Source: Candidatus Calditenuaceae archaeon
Lineage (GTDB): Archaea > Thermoproteota > Nitrososphaeria_A > Caldarchaeales > Calditenuaceae
Length of the DNA: 59,922 nt
NCBI GenBank assembly: GCA_025058225.1
Contig: JANXEE010000016.1
Location: 1-59,922, forward strand
Direction: 5' to 3'
Shown here: positions 49,551-58,248 of the stretch, one piece after another
Layout of the letters: every line of letters begins with the position of its first letter
How positions within the stretch are numbered: the stretch's first letter is position 1
Translations under genes and position numbers: made by a program
Notes under the pieces: generated by a model
Databases searched by the model: none
Seen by the model: the letters and a program-made list of their open reading frames with translations, nothing else
Told to the model about the DNA's origin: nothing

Positions 49551-49782
49551 CCCATGAGATAACGTCGTCGTTCAGGGGTCATGGGTTTGGGATCTTCGTG
49601 AGTTCCTGAAGCAGAGATGTAGTCGACGACTGGCCTCGCAAGAACTGACCACCTCGATTGAGTGATGAGGGATGTACTGGACGTTCGGATAGTCAACATC
49701 TACTCCTCCTGACGAGCTTATTCCGACAGGACGACAGGTAAAACTGGATCCACTAATAGTGGTAAGTGGACCGTGAGATGAG

Positions 49783-50985
49783 GTGGAGCTCGCCGGCATC
49801 GTGGGCAAGGCAAACGTGGGGAAGAGCACGCTCTTCACCGCACTTACCATGATCGATGTCCCTGCGGCCAACTTCCCATTCACCACAACAAAGCCCAACA
49901 GAGGGGTGACCTATCTCAGGGTGAGCTGCGTCTGTAAAGAACTGGGGGTGAAGGACGATCCCAACAACTCGCTGTGCGTAGACGGGACGAGGTTCGTTCC
50001 GATCTCGATAATAGACTGCCCTGGAATCGTCAGAGGTGCGCATGCCGGACGAGGTATGGGTCTCCAGTTCCTCGACGAGATCAGACAGGCAGACGCACTC
50101 ATCGTTGTGGTTGATGCTTCCGGTGGTACCGACGATGACGGTAACCCTGTCCAGCCGGGCACTCACGATCCAGTTGAAGACGTGAGGATGGTCGAGGACG
50201 AGATGGACCTCTGGATGGCAGAACTTCTCCAGAGGGATTGGAACAGAATGGTTAGGTTGGTTGAGACGAAGCAGTCAACCCTTCAGGCGGAAGTGGCAAG
50301 GAAGATGTCAGGTCTCAGGGTGAGCGAGCAGGACGCTGAGGTAGCCCTCGAGTCAACGGGGCTGGACGGCTCAAGGCCCTCCAAGTGGGCTCAACAAGAC
50401 GTACTTCATTACGTCAGAGCCCTGAGGAGGTCGACGAAGCCGATGATAGTCGCCGCGAACAAGGCAGACGTTCCTACTTCGAAGGACGGAATACGGCGCT
50501 TAACCGAGGCGGGTTATGAGGTCGTACCTTGCAGCGCTGAGGCTGAGAAGCTCCTTCGACTGGCTTCGAAAAGGGGCGTCGTGAGATACTCTCCCGGTGA
50601 CAGGACGTTCGAGGTGCTTGAAACTGCGAAGCTGACTCCTGATCAGAGGAGGGCCCTTGAGAGGGTGGCCGAGTTCATGGCGTCGAATGGGGGCACCGGC
50701 GTCCAACGGCTAATTGATAGGATCTATCTCGACGTCCTCGAGTACGTGCCGGTGTTCCCAGTCGAAGACCCGAGTACTTTGACGGACTCGAAGGGGAGGG
50801 TTCTGCCGGACGTGTACCTTGTCAAGAAGGGGTCGACGCCGAGGGACTTAGCCTACAAGGTTCACTCAGAACTGGGCGACTCGTTCCTCTACGCTGTGGA
50901 CGCAAGGACGAAGATGAGGCTTCCCTCGGAATACAAGCTGAAGTCGGGTGATGTCGTCTCCATCGTCAGCGCGTCGAGGAGGTGA
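49783..50985 (+). CDS. YchF/OBG-like GTPase with TGS domain
   Basis: A 400-residue translational-type GTPase of the OBG superfamily, archaeal COG0012 branch. It has G1 GKANVGKST, switch FPFTTTKPNRG, G3 DCPGIVRGAHAGRGMGLQFLDEIRQAD and G4 AANKAD, then a C-terminal TGS domain (about 320-400) ending KLKSGDVVSIVSASRR. Relatives bind ribosomes. GTG 49783 start. It is followed after five bases by the RtcA gene, whose start lies in its Shine-Dalgarno-like end GGTGAGGAG, so the two are probably co-transcribed. Confidence 0.92.
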   Translation: MELAGIVGKANVGKSTLFTALTMIDVPAANFPFTTTKPNRGVTYLRVSCVCKELGVKDDPNNSLCVDGTRFVPISIIDCPGIVRGAHAGRGMGLQFLDEIRQADALIVVVDASGGTDDDGNPVQPGTHDPVEDVRMVEDEMDLWMAELLQRDWNRMVRLVETKQSTLQAEVARKMSGLRVSEQDAEVALESTGLDGSRPSKWAQQDVLHYVRALRRSTKPMIVAANKADVPTSKDGIRRLTEAGYEVVPCSAEAEKLLRLASKRGVVRYSPGDRTFEVLETAKLTPDQRRALERVAEFMASNGGTGVQRLIDRIYLDVLEYVPVFPVEDPSTLTDSKGRVLPDVYLVKKGSTPRDLAYKVHSELGDSFLYAVDARTKMRLPSEYKLKSGDVVSIVSASRR

Positions 50986-50989
50986 GGAG

Positions 50990-52060
50990 TTGGTAGAGCC
51001 TCTAGTGGTAGACGGTTCGATCGGTGAGGGAGGAGGTCAGATCCTCAGGATGGCGGTATCGGCTGCCGCGCTCCTCTCGAGGCCCGTTCGCGTGGTGAAC
51101 ATCAGAGCGAAGAGAGACCCACCGGGACTGAGGCCTCAGCACATGGTTGCTGTGAAGGGGGTCGCGGACCTCACCCGAGGTAGGGTTGAGGGGCTGAGCG
51201 TCGGATCTACAGAGATAGTCTTCTATCCCTCCACACCGAAATCGGGGAGGTTCGTGATAGACGCCGGTACCGCAGGGAGCACAACTCTCATGCTGCAGTC
51301 GTTGCTGCCGGTGGCATCTTTCGCCACAGGGCCAGTAGAGATGGAACTGAGGGGAGGAACTAACAATCCGATGGCTCCACCAGTGGAGTACCTGAACTGG
51401 GTGCTGATGCCGGTGCTCAGGGAGATGGGCGTCAAAGCCGAGATCGAGTTGGTCAGGAGGGGCTTCTACCCGAGGGGAGGAGGTCTCGTCAGGGCGAGGG
51501 TGGAGCCCGTGAGGATGCTCAGGCCGATCGATGTCGGGACGGGGAGGGTCGTCAGGGCGAAGGTCTTCGCGTACAGCTGCAACCTCCCCGAGCACATCGT
51601 CGAGAGGATGGCGAGGAGGGCGTCGGAGGGCCTGAAGAGGCTGAACGTCCCCGAGGTCGCCGTTGAGACCGAGGCGCTCCATAGCCCTCACGCCAAGTGC
51701 TCCTCCGACCCCGGCACGGGAGTGATCATCGTCCTCGAACTCGACAACGGCCTCGCGATGGGATTCGACTCTCTAGGGGAGAGGGGAGTTCCGGCGGAGA
51801 GGGTCGCGGACAGGGCGATCGAGCAGTGCGCGAGGCAGCTGAGGGCAGGCGCGCCGGTCGACAGCCACCTCGGGGACCAGCTCGTGATCTGGGTCGCCCT
51901 CGCGAACGGCAGGTCGACCTACAGGGTGACCGAGCTGACGGGCCACACGGAGACAGCGGTCTTCATCGCTGAGAGGATCATAGGCGCGAGGTTCGACGTT
52001 GAGTCCCTCGGCGACCGGGGCGCGAGGATAACCTGCGACGGCATCGGGTTCTCGAGGTGA
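50990..52060 (+). CDS. rtcA: RNA 3'-terminal phosphate cyclase
   Basis: A 356-residue RtcA that converts an RNA 3' phosphate to a 2',3'-cyclic phosphate using ATP. The N-terminus VVDGSIGEGGGQILRMAVSA and the inner PGLRPQHMVAVKG and FYPRGGG segments are diagnostic; a final GHTETAVFIAERI region carries the nucleotidyl-receiving histidine. The ORF track opens at 50948 inside the GTPase gene; TTG 50990 with GGTGAGGAG just before is the more credible start. Forms a pair with the GTPase gene. Confidence 0.92.
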   Translation: MVEPLVVDGSIGEGGGQILRMAVSAAALLSRPVRVVNIRAKRDPPGLRPQHMVAVKGVADLTRGRVEGLSVGSTEIVFYPSTPKSGRFVIDAGTAGSTTLMLQSLLPVASFATGPVEMELRGGTNNPMAPPVEYLNWVLMPVLREMGVKAEIELVRRGFYPRGGGLVRARVEPVRMLRPIDVGTGRVVRAKVFAYSCNLPEHIVERMARRASEGLKRLNVPEVAVETEALHSPHAKCSSDPGTGVIIVLELDNGLAMGFDSLGERGVPAERVADRAIEQCARQLRAGAPVDSHLGDQLVIWVALANGRSTYRVTELTGHTETAVFIAERIIGARFDVESLGDRGARITCDGIGFSR

Positions 52061-52094
52061 CCGCAGGACGCGTGACGGCCACGCCGTTGTCTAT

Positions 52095-52114
52095 CGGTCG
52101 TGTCTGTGCGACCG
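52095..52114. repeat. Hairpin after rtcA
   Basis: CGGTCG-TGTCTGTG-CGACCG forms a six-base-pair stem with an eight-base loop about 35 bases after the rtcA stop. No T-tract follows. It may be a 3'-end structure; since rtcA acts on RNA ends, a role in its own mRNA is imaginable but untested. Confidence 0.3.
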
Positions 52115-52167
52115 GATGAGATCCGACCCAACGCGGGTGAGGCCGCTCAATGGAATGGCACGGCTGA

Positions 52168-52180
52168 ACTATTTAATAGT
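52168..52180 (+). promoter_or_regulatory. TATA box of the SCP2 gene with imperfect palindrome
   Basis: ACTATTTAATAGT lies 21-33 bases before GTG 52201. It is nearly symmetrical around its centre, so it could double as a regulator site, though A/T-rich TATA boxes are often symmetrical by chance. Confidence 0.45.
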
Positions 52181-52200
52181 CACTATCCACGAGTTAAAAC

Positions 52201-52539
52201 GTGAGCGCGCCCCTCGACTCCCTCCGTGACCTCGTCTCTAGGGTCTCTGCCAACCCGAGTTTGTTGGCGAGCCTCGCGAAGGCGGAGAAGGTCTTCCAGT
52301 TCAGGCCCACGGACGGAGGCCCGTTCTACCTCCGCGTCAAGCCTGGATCACTCGAGGCCGCAGCTGGTGAGGGCTCGAACCCGGTCGCGACCATAATGGC
52401 GACCTCGCAGGACCTCGTCGACGTCTTCACGGGGAAGGCGGACCCGTTCAAGCTCTTCTTCGCTGGCAAGCTCAGGGTCCAAGGTAACGTCCTCGAGGCT
52501 CAGGAGCTCGCGAGGCTACTGGGCAGCGCCCGCGGTTGA
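52201..52539 (+). CDS. SCP2 sterol-carrier-like domain protein
   Basis: A 112-residue stand-alone SCP2 fold: an N-terminal helix (DSLRDLVSRVSANPSLLASLAKA), a beta-sheet with GPFYLRVKPGS and NPVATIMATSQDLVDVFTGKADPFKLFFAGKLRVQGN, the typical SCP2 core including the GKLxxxGD-like turn, and a final helix. Family members bind fatty acyl-CoA or lipids. It may work with acyl-CoA enzymes elsewhere in the window, but no direct link is visible. GTG start after a clear TATA box. Confidence 0.85.
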   Translation: MSAPLDSLRDLVSRVSANPSLLASLAKAEKVFQFRPTDGGPFYLRVKPGSLEAAAGEGSNPVATIMATSQDLVDVFTGKADPFKLFFAGKLRVQGNVLEAQELARLLGSARG

Positions 52540-52609
52540 CGGCGTTAACCCGAATCGCAGGGCGTATTTTTTGCTAAACAGTTAATAATCAACGGATTCG
52601 AGGCCGGCC

Positions 52610-53197
52610 GTGCAAAGTCTCTCAGAGGCCAAGACACTTGGAGGAATCGGAGCGATACTAGTCGTCCTAGGTCTCGCGCCCTCGGTCGGTTTCGTGCTGG
52701 CTATCGCAGGGTGGGTCCTGATACTGGTCGCGGTCGACAGGATCTCCAAGGCCGTGAACGATAGGACCATCTTCAACAACGTCTTGATGGCGGTGATATT
52801 AGCGATCGTTGGGTCGATAGTTGCTGGGCTGCTCCTCGGCTTCGGCGTGTTCTTCGCGATCTTGGGGGGAGAAATGGGTCCGGGAGCGCCGGCCGATCCT
52901 TTTGCGTTCTTCTCGCAGCTGCTCGGAGTAGTCGTCGTCGGCCTCGTCGCGTTCTGGCTCGTCATGATCTTCTCAGCTAGGTATCTTCGGCGCGGTTACG
53001 ACGCGATCAGCTCTAGTCTTAACGTACCTATGTTCAGGACCGCGGGGAAGCTGTACTTCTACGGCGCGCTCCTCAGCATAATTCTAGTGGGGCTAATTCT
53101 GATCCTGATCGCAGAGATATTGCAAATAGTCGCGTTCTTCTCGATACCTGAGTCGCCTCCGCAGCCATTCCAACCGACCGCGACCACGTCCTTCTGA
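52610..53197 (+). CDS. DUF996 membrane protein
   Basis: A 195-residue protein with about four or five membrane helices, matching the archaeal DUF996 pattern: an opening two-helix unit (LGGIGAILVVLGLAPSVGFVLAIAGWVLILVAVDRISKAVNDRTIFNNVLMAVI), then a helix pair and the ending EILQIVAFFSIP. Function unknown. The start is GTG 52610 after a weak A/T-rich region. It lies between the SCP2 gene and the acylase gene in the same direction with about 50-70-base gaps. Confidence 0.7.
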   Translation: MQSLSEAKTLGGIGAILVVLGLAPSVGFVLAIAGWVLILVAVDRISKAVNDRTIFNNVLMAVILAIVGSIVAGLLLGFGVFFAILGGEMGPGAPADPFAFFSQLLGVVVVGLVAFWLVMIFSARYLRRGYDAISSSLNVPMFRTAGKLYFYGALLSIILVGLILILIAEILQIVAFFSIPESPPQPFQPTATTSF

Positions 53198-53245
53198 GGC
53201 ACCAACCAATCCCCTTTATTTCCAAGAACGCTCCTTGCCTATTCG

Positions 53246-55786
53246 ATGGTCCGGCGCGTCCTCGGAGACTTATCGATAGCCGTCTTGACCGCGACGATCT
53301 CCGTCCTGCTGGTCCTGGTGTCTGGGCCCTTCGCGGTCCTCCATCCCATCAAGGGCGTCTGGACCGAGCTCGAGAGGGTTGAGGTCTCAGACGCGAGCGT
53401 GAGGCTCCCAGGCCTGAGGTCGCAGGTGAAGGTCGTCTACGACGGCAGGCTCGTCCCACACGTCTTCGCCGCCGACGAGCTCGACGCTTTCAGGGCCCTC
53501 GGTTACGTCCACGCGAGGGACAGGCTCTGGCAGATGGACGTGCAGAGGAGGCTTGCCTCGGGGAGGCTCTCCGAGATTGTCGGGGAGGCCGGCCTGAGGA
53601 CCGACACGTTGATGAGGGTCATCGGCCTTCAAAGGTCCGCGAGGGCCACCGCGGAGTGGCTCAGGACGAACCACCCTGATGTCCACTCTGTCCTGATCGC
53701 CTACTCAGAGGGCGTGAACGCAGCGATCGAGGAGATGAAGACCTCGGGGAGGCTGCCCCTGATGTTCAAGCTGCTCAACTACGAGCCTGAACTGTGGAAG
53801 CCGGAGGACTCCCTCGTCTGGGCGAGGTTCATGGCGTGGACGCTCACTGGCTTTTGGTACCCCTTGCTCTCAACGGCCCTCGCGGTCAAGCTGGGACCCT
53901 CCGAGGCGATGAAGCTCTATCCGGTCAGGCACTACTACATCGAGAACGTCACCGTCGTCCCCGGGGACGGATCGATCGGGGGGCTTAGGCTCGGCGCGGA
54001 CCCGGACCTCCTCGATAAACTCAACTGGTTCGAGGAGTGGGCGACCGGCGTAGACTTCACCGATAAGGAGCTCGCGCGGAGGCTCTTCGAGTTCGTCAAC
54101 GCGGTCTCGGGCGTCGCGGGTTTCGGGAGGCTCGACGTCGGTAGCAACAACTGGGTCGTCTCGCCGAGGCTCTCCGCGACTGGCGGGCCGATGCTCGCAG
54201 ACGACCCCCACCTCTCCCTGAACCTTCCCTCAGTCTGGTACGAGGTTCACCTCGTGACCGGCGAGCTGAACGCGAGGGGAGTCACTCTGCCCGGGGTGCC
54301 CTTCGTGATCATAGGGTTCAACGAGCACGTCGCGTGGGGCCTCACCAACTCGCAGATCGGGGTCACAGACTTCTACCTCGAGAGGGTCAGGGGAAACCAG
54401 TACTTCTTCAAGGGAGAGTGGAGGGAGATGAGGAGGCTCGAGGAGACGATCAGGGTCAGAGGAGGAGGCGAGAGGGTCATAACCGTCAACCTGACTGTCC
54501 ACGGGCCGGTCTTCCACCACAACGGTGTGTACGTCTCGATGAAGTGGACCGCGATCTCCGGGTTCAACGACGACGGCTCCGGCGTGACGCGTGAGTCGGT
54601 CGCGGCCTACAGGGTGATGAGGGCGAAATCGCTCGCCGAGGTCGTCGAAGCGCTGAGGTACTGGGATGTGCCGTCGCAGAACTGGGCGGTGATCGATAAG
54701 CAGGGGAACTACGGCATCGTCGTCCCCGGGCTCTTCCCTTACAGGACCGTGAGGCTCCCGACCGGCGAGTCGATCAATGTGATAGGCTCGAGGTCGATTC
54801 TGAACGGAACCGGTGCGTACGAGTGGGAGGGCTTCGTGCCCTACGAGCACGTCCCGATGACGATCAACCCGGCGAGGGGCTTCGCGGCCGCGCCGAACCA
54901 GCAGACCGCGGGGAGTCTCTATCCTTACTACATCTTAGCGGGATGGTACGACCCTGGCGCCAGGGCCCAGCGGATACACGCCCTCCTCGCGTCGAAGGAG
55001 CTCCACTCTGTCGAGGACTTCATGAGGTATCAGAACGACGTTTACCTCTGGTTCGCGGCCTCTACCGTGCCCAGGTTACTCGAGTTAGCGGTGGGCTTCG
55101 ACGGGCTCACCAGCCTCGAGAGGAGCGCGCTGGAGGAGCTCCGCAGGTGGGACCACCGCATGAGCAGAGGATCAGTTGCCCCCACGTTGTGGTGGGCATG
55201 GTTCTCGGCGTTATACGACGAGGCCTTCACGAAGAGGTTCCGGGAAAGGGGCCTATCGAGGAGCTACCTCCCCCCTGAGTCGACGCTGGTCTGGTTGATC
55301 CACGAGGAGCCGAACAGCAGCTGGTTCGGTGGCGACCTGAGGAGGACAGCGCGTGCCGCATTCACGAGGGCTCTGGAGTGGCTGACCTCGACGTTCGGGC
55401 CTGACCTTACCGGGTGGACTTGGGGAAAGGTACACAGGCTCCGGGTGGGACATCTGAGCTCATCGGAGACGCTCTCGATCGGGCCCCTGCCCCATGACGG
55501 AGCGTCAGGCACCCTGATGAACGCTGGTTTCCCCTACGACTTAGACGCGGTCGGGAGGAGGGTCTACGTGACTACGGGGCCTAGCTGGAAGATGATCGTC
55601 AGCTTCGTGGACGGAAGACCCTTGGCTTACGGAGTCTTGCCCGGCGGCCAGAGCGATAGTCCGCTCTCGGACTTTTACTCCGACTCCTTCGACGAGTGGT
55701 ATGAGTACCGCTATCATGTCCTAGGCTTTCCTCGCTTCCCGGAGGAGGTCTCCGACAGATTGATGGTCCTGACCCTCAGCGGGTGA
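53246..55786 (+). CDS. Penicillin-acylase-family Ntn hydrolase
   Basis: An 846-residue protein with an N-terminal membrane anchor or signal (AVLTATISVLLVLVSGPFAVL), then the alpha domain with VPHVFAADELDAFRALGYVHARDRLWQMD. The self-processing nucleophile serine is S300 in DVGSNNWVVS, and DDPHLSLNLPSVWYEVHL follows, as in penicillin, cephalosporin and acylhomoserine lactone acylases. The size and motifs are complete. Such enzymes hydrolyse amides outside the cell. Substrate unknown; in archaea possible targets include lactones or amide-linked small molecules. Confidence 0.9.
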   Translation: MVRRVLGDLSIAVLTATISVLLVLVSGPFAVLHPIKGVWTELERVEVSDASVRLPGLRSQVKVVYDGRLVPHVFAADELDAFRALGYVHARDRLWQMDVQRRLASGRLSEIVGEAGLRTDTLMRVIGLQRSARATAEWLRTNHPDVHSVLIAYSEGVNAAIEEMKTSGRLPLMFKLLNYEPELWKPEDSLVWARFMAWTLTGFWYPLLSTALAVKLGPSEAMKLYPVRHYYIENVTVVPGDGSIGGLRLGADPDLLDKLNWFEEWATGVDFTDKELARRLFEFVNAVSGVAGFGRLDVGSNNWVVSPRLSATGGPMLADDPHLSLNLPSVWYEVHLVTGELNARGVTLPGVPFVIIGFNEHVAWGLTNSQIGVTDFYLERVRGNQYFFKGEWREMRRLEETIRVRGGGERVITVNLTVHGPVFHHNGVYVSMKWTAISGFNDDGSGVTRESVAAYRVMRAKSLAEVVEALRYWDVPSQNWAVIDKQGNYGIVVPGLFPYRTVRLPTGESINVIGSRSILNGTGAYEWEGFVPYEHVPMTINPARGFAAAPNQQTAGSLYPYYILAGWYDPGARAQRIHALLASKELHSVEDFMRYQNDVYLWFAASTVPRLLELAVGFDGLTSLERSALEELRRWDHRMSRGSVAPTLWWAWFSALYDEAFTKRFRERGLSRSYLPPESTLVWLIHEEPNSSWFGGDLRRTARAAFTRALEWLTSTFGPDLTGWTWGKVHRLRVGHLSSSETLSIGPLPHDGASGTLMNAGFPYDLDAVGRRVYVTTGPSWKMIVSFVDGRPLAYGVLPGGQSDSPLSDFYSDSFDEWYEYRYHVLGFPRFPEEVSDRLMVLTLSG

Positions 55787-55790
55787 AAAC

Positions 55791-56180
55791 GTGAACGTGA
55801 AGAGCCTGCTTACTCTGATCGGGGTGCCGATAGGTGCAGCGGCCCTGATCGTCTTGCCCCAGAACCTCTGGTCGGTGGCTGCGCTCATCACCGGCATAGT
55901 CGGAGGCTCCCTGCTCAGGAGGAGGCTCATAGCCCTTCCGTACGCAGCGATCGGCACCACGCCCTATCTCATTGCGCTCTCCGTCGCGCTCTCGGAGCCC
56001 AAGGCCCTCAAACTCGCCGAGCTGCTCTCGAACCTCGTGGGGATGCCGGCCACGGCTCTCATACTGCTACCGGTCGTTGTCTACTTCCTCGTGACAACGT
56101 CTAGCGCCGTCTCCGCAAGTTCAATAATGAGGGTGATCGCCGGCAGACGGAGGGCGCATGAGGTATACGACGCTCGGTAA
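55791..56180 (+). CDS. Hydrophobic membrane protein
   Basis: A 129-residue protein with about four membrane helices (around 5-22, 25-41, 46-67, 85-108) and a basic C-terminus (IAGRRRAHEVYDAR). I recognise no family. It starts with GTG four bases after the acylase stop and overlaps the start of the aldo/keto reductase gene by 23 bases, so the three are probably one transcript. It could be an accessory membrane component of the acylase, but this is a guess. Confidence 0.6.
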   Translation: MNVKSLLTLIGVPIGAAALIVLPQNLWSVAALITGIVGGSLLRRRLIALPYAAIGTTPYLIALSVALSEPKALKLAELLSNLVGMPATALILLPVVVYFLVTTSSAVSASSIMRVIAGRRRAHEVYDAR

Positions 56181-57138
56181 AACATCTGAGAGGGTGTCTG
56201 TTATAGCGGTGGGCACGTGGCAGATCGGCAGTAGGGAGTGGGGATGGGGAAGGGGTTACGGCGAGGAGCAAGTCGTTCAGGCCATCAAAAGGTCTGTGGA
56301 GCTCGGTGTGAACTTGATAGACACAGCTGAGATCTACGGAGGTGGCCGGTCAGAGGAGATAGTCGGGAGAGCGATCAAGGGTATCAGGGACTCTGTTTTG
56401 ATAGCTACGAAGGTCTGGCCCACCCACGCGACCTATGACGGTACCATCAAGGCATGTGAGCGGAGCCTCAGGAGGTTGAACGTGGACGTCATTGACTTGT
56501 ATCAGGTCCACTGGCCGAACCCGCTCATCCCGATATCGTCGACGATGAGGGCGATGGAACGGCTCGTGAACGAGGGGAAGGTCAGGTACATCGGCGTCAG
56601 CAACTTCTCACCCTCCCAACTCAGAAGAGCTCAGGAGTCCCTTAAGTCCCAAGAGATTGTCTCCAACCAGGTGAAGTACAACCTGTTGGAGAGGAAGGCC
56701 GCTGAAGGCGTCTTCTCGACGTTCGGGGACAGCATAACGGTCCTCGCCTACAGCCCCCTCGCTCAGGGCCTCTTGACGGGGAAGTACTCCGTCCGGAGGA
56801 GGCCCAAGGACATCGTAAGGGGCCTGAACCAGCTCTTCGACACGACCAACTTGAGAAGGGTTGAGCCTTTGATTCAAAAGATGCGCGAGCTCGCTGAGAA
56901 GAAAGGGTGCGATGTCTCACAAATCGCTCTGAGGGCCCTCATCGAGAGGGGCAAGGTGGTGGCGATAGCGGGTGTGAAGGACGAGAATCAGGCCGAGCTC
57001 AACGCCCTGGCTGCCGAAGTCCCGTTGAGCCCTGCAGAGGTTGATGAGCTGTTCCGAACGGTGAGAGACATAAAGCTGGCGACCCTTTTACCGATGGTCA
57101 GGACACCTCTAAGGATGGTGGCTGCCCTCACAGCGTGA
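56158..57138 (+). CDS. Aldo/keto reductase
   Basis: A 326-residue NADPH-dependent aldo/keto reductase. It begins RYTTLGKTSERVSVIAVGTWQ, has the catalytic Asp-Tyr pair in NLIDTAEIYGGGRSEEIVG, IATKVWP with the catalytic lysine, YQVHWPNP with the histidine, and YIGVSNFSPSQL and QVKYNLLERKAAE for substrate and cofactor. Reduces sugars, aldehydes or ketones; the physiological substrate is unknown. ATG 56158 overlaps the upstream membrane-protein gene. Confidence 0.9.
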   Translation: MRYTTLGKTSERVSVIAVGTWQIGSREWGWGRGYGEEQVVQAIKRSVELGVNLIDTAEIYGGGRSEEIVGRAIKGIRDSVLIATKVWPTHATYDGTIKACERSLRRLNVDVIDLYQVHWPNPLIPISSTMRAMERLVNEGKVRYIGVSNFSPSQLRRAQESLKSQEIVSNQVKYNLLERKAAEGVFSTFGDSITVLAYSPLAQGLLTGKYSVRRRPKDIVRGLNQLFDTTNLRRVEPLIQKMRELAEKKGCDVSQIALRALIERGKVVAIAGVKDENQAELNALAAEVPLSPAEVDELFRTVRDIKLATLLPMVRTPLRMVAALTA

Positions 57139-57152
57139 CGGAAAATTTACGT

Positions 57153-57572
57153 TCACTCGGTTTCGCCAGCCTCCAGCTCCAGCTCCTCCAGGTACCTCGT
57201 GTACTCGTCGGGTTGCATGAGGTCCTCTAACTCGGTCGGGTCAGAGATCTCGATCCTGCAGAGCCAGCCGTCCTCGTAGGGGAACTCGTTGATCAGCTCC
57301 GGGCTGTCAATCAACTTAGCGTTCACCTCGACCACCTTGCCGGTGATGGGGGCCCTGACCTCGTGGCTTCCGCCGATCGACTCTATCGTGGCGAGGTGCT
57401 GGCCCCTGGTCAGCTTCGTGTTGATGTTGGGAAGCTCGACGTAGAGTATCTCCCTCAGTTTCCTCTGGACGTAATCGGTGACCCCCGTTACCGCGTGTTT
57501 ACCCTTCACCCTCACCCACTCGTGGTTCCTTGAGTACTGCAAGCCTCCCGGTACCTCGTAGGAGCCTGACAT
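57153..57572 (-). CDS. GcvH-family protein lacking the lipoyl lysine
   Basis: A 139-residue glycine-cleavage-H-like protein from ATG 57572 (TTG 57590 would add six residues). The fold is complete: SRNHEWVRVKGKHAVTGVTDYVQRKL, ATIESIGGSHEVRAPITGKVVEVN and INEFPYEDGWLCRIEI. The lipoylated lysine normally found as ESVKA is replaced: the read-out is ESIGGS on the nucleotide sequence (ATAGAGTCGATCGGCGGAAG), so glycine stands there. It cannot be an ordinary lipoyl carrier. No gcvT, gcvP or lipoyl-transfer gene is nearby. An acidic tail (LEELELEAGETE) ends it. The TATA-like box at 57598-57611 supports ATG 57572. Confidence 0.85.
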   Translation of the reverse strand: MSGSYEVPGGLQYSRNHEWVRVKGKHAVTGVTDYVQRKLREILYVELPNINTKLTRGQHLATIESIGGSHEVRAPITGKVVEVNAKLIDSPELINEFPYEDGWLCRIEISDPTELEDLMQPDEYTRYLEELELEAGETE

Positions 57573-57597
57573 GTATCTATCAGCCTGCAATGTGCGG

Positions 57598-57611
57598 CAT
57601 TAATAATTTTA
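57598..57611 (-). promoter_or_regulatory. TATA-like box of the lysine-less GcvH gene
   Basis: The minus strand reads TAAAATTATTAATG, 26-39 bases before ATG 57572 and only 8 bases before the alternative TTG 57590. It therefore favours the ATG. Confidence 0.45.
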
Positions 57612-57693
57612 TGGTAAAGTTCGTGGAAGGGGGTTCATGTGTCGCTGATCGGAGGTTCCGTTAATTAAAGAGCGGCCGGTTGGTGAGCACGGC

Positions 57694-58248
57694 TTGGTGA
57701 TACCCAAGAGAGGGCTGCTGATAGGCCGATTCCAGCCGTTCCACATCGGTCACCTCAAGGCGGTCGAACAGGTGCTGTCTGAGAACGAAGAGGCTGTGAT
57801 CGCGATAGGTAGCTCCCAGTACAGCTTTACTCCGGAAAACCCCTTCACCGCCGGCGAGAGGATCGAGATGATCCGGATAGCTCTGCGGGGCGCGGGTCAC
57901 GACCTCTCGAGGGCTATCGCGGTGCCTGTTCCTGACATAGGAGAGCACCATCTCTGGATGAGCAGGGTGATCGCAACGGTTCCGAAGTTCGATACGCTCT
58001 ACACGAACAACCCGTTCGTGAGGACGTTGGCAGAGGCGGTCGGAGTGAGGGTCAAGGAGCCAGAGCTCTACGAGAGAGACAGGTTCAACGGAACCGAGAT
58101 CAGGAGGTTGATGCTCGAGGGCGGGGCCTGGGAGAACTTCGTTCAGCGGGAGGTCGCGGCGTACATAAAGAAGATCGGTGGTGTGGAGCGATTGAGGGTC
58201 ATCCACTCCCAGGTCAGGACCTCCGCAACCCGGGAGGGGAATCCTTGA
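57694..58248 (+). CDS. nadM: Archaeal nicotinamide-nucleotide adenylyltransferase
   Basis: A 184-residue NMN adenylyltransferase that makes NAD from NMN and ATP. It begins RGLLIGRFQPFHIGHLKAVEQVL with the HxGH motif, has GSSQYSFTPENPFTAGERIEMI, YTNNPFV and RFNGTEIRRLML, the ISGTxIR-like final motif. Length is standard for archaeal NadM. TTG 57694 starts it (a GTG follows directly), after a TATA-like TTAATTAAAG near 57660. Its stop overlaps the start of the zinc-finger gene. Confidence 0.94.
   Translation: MVIPKRGLLIGRFQPFHIGHLKAVEQVLSENEEAVIAIGSSQYSFTPENPFTAGERIEMIRIALRGAGHDLSRAIAVPVPDIGEHHLWMSRVIATVPKFDTLYTNNPFVRTLAEAVGVRVKEPELYERDRFNGTEIRRLMLEGGAWENFVQREVAAYIKKIGGVERLRVIHSQVRTSATREGNP

Noticed and set aside
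49662-49712. Possible C/D box guide RNA (GTGATGA ... CTGA, 51 bases)
   Set aside because: Boxes C and D are present at a plausible distance, but internal D' and C' boxes are absent at the expected places and the flanks do not form a direct terminal stem.
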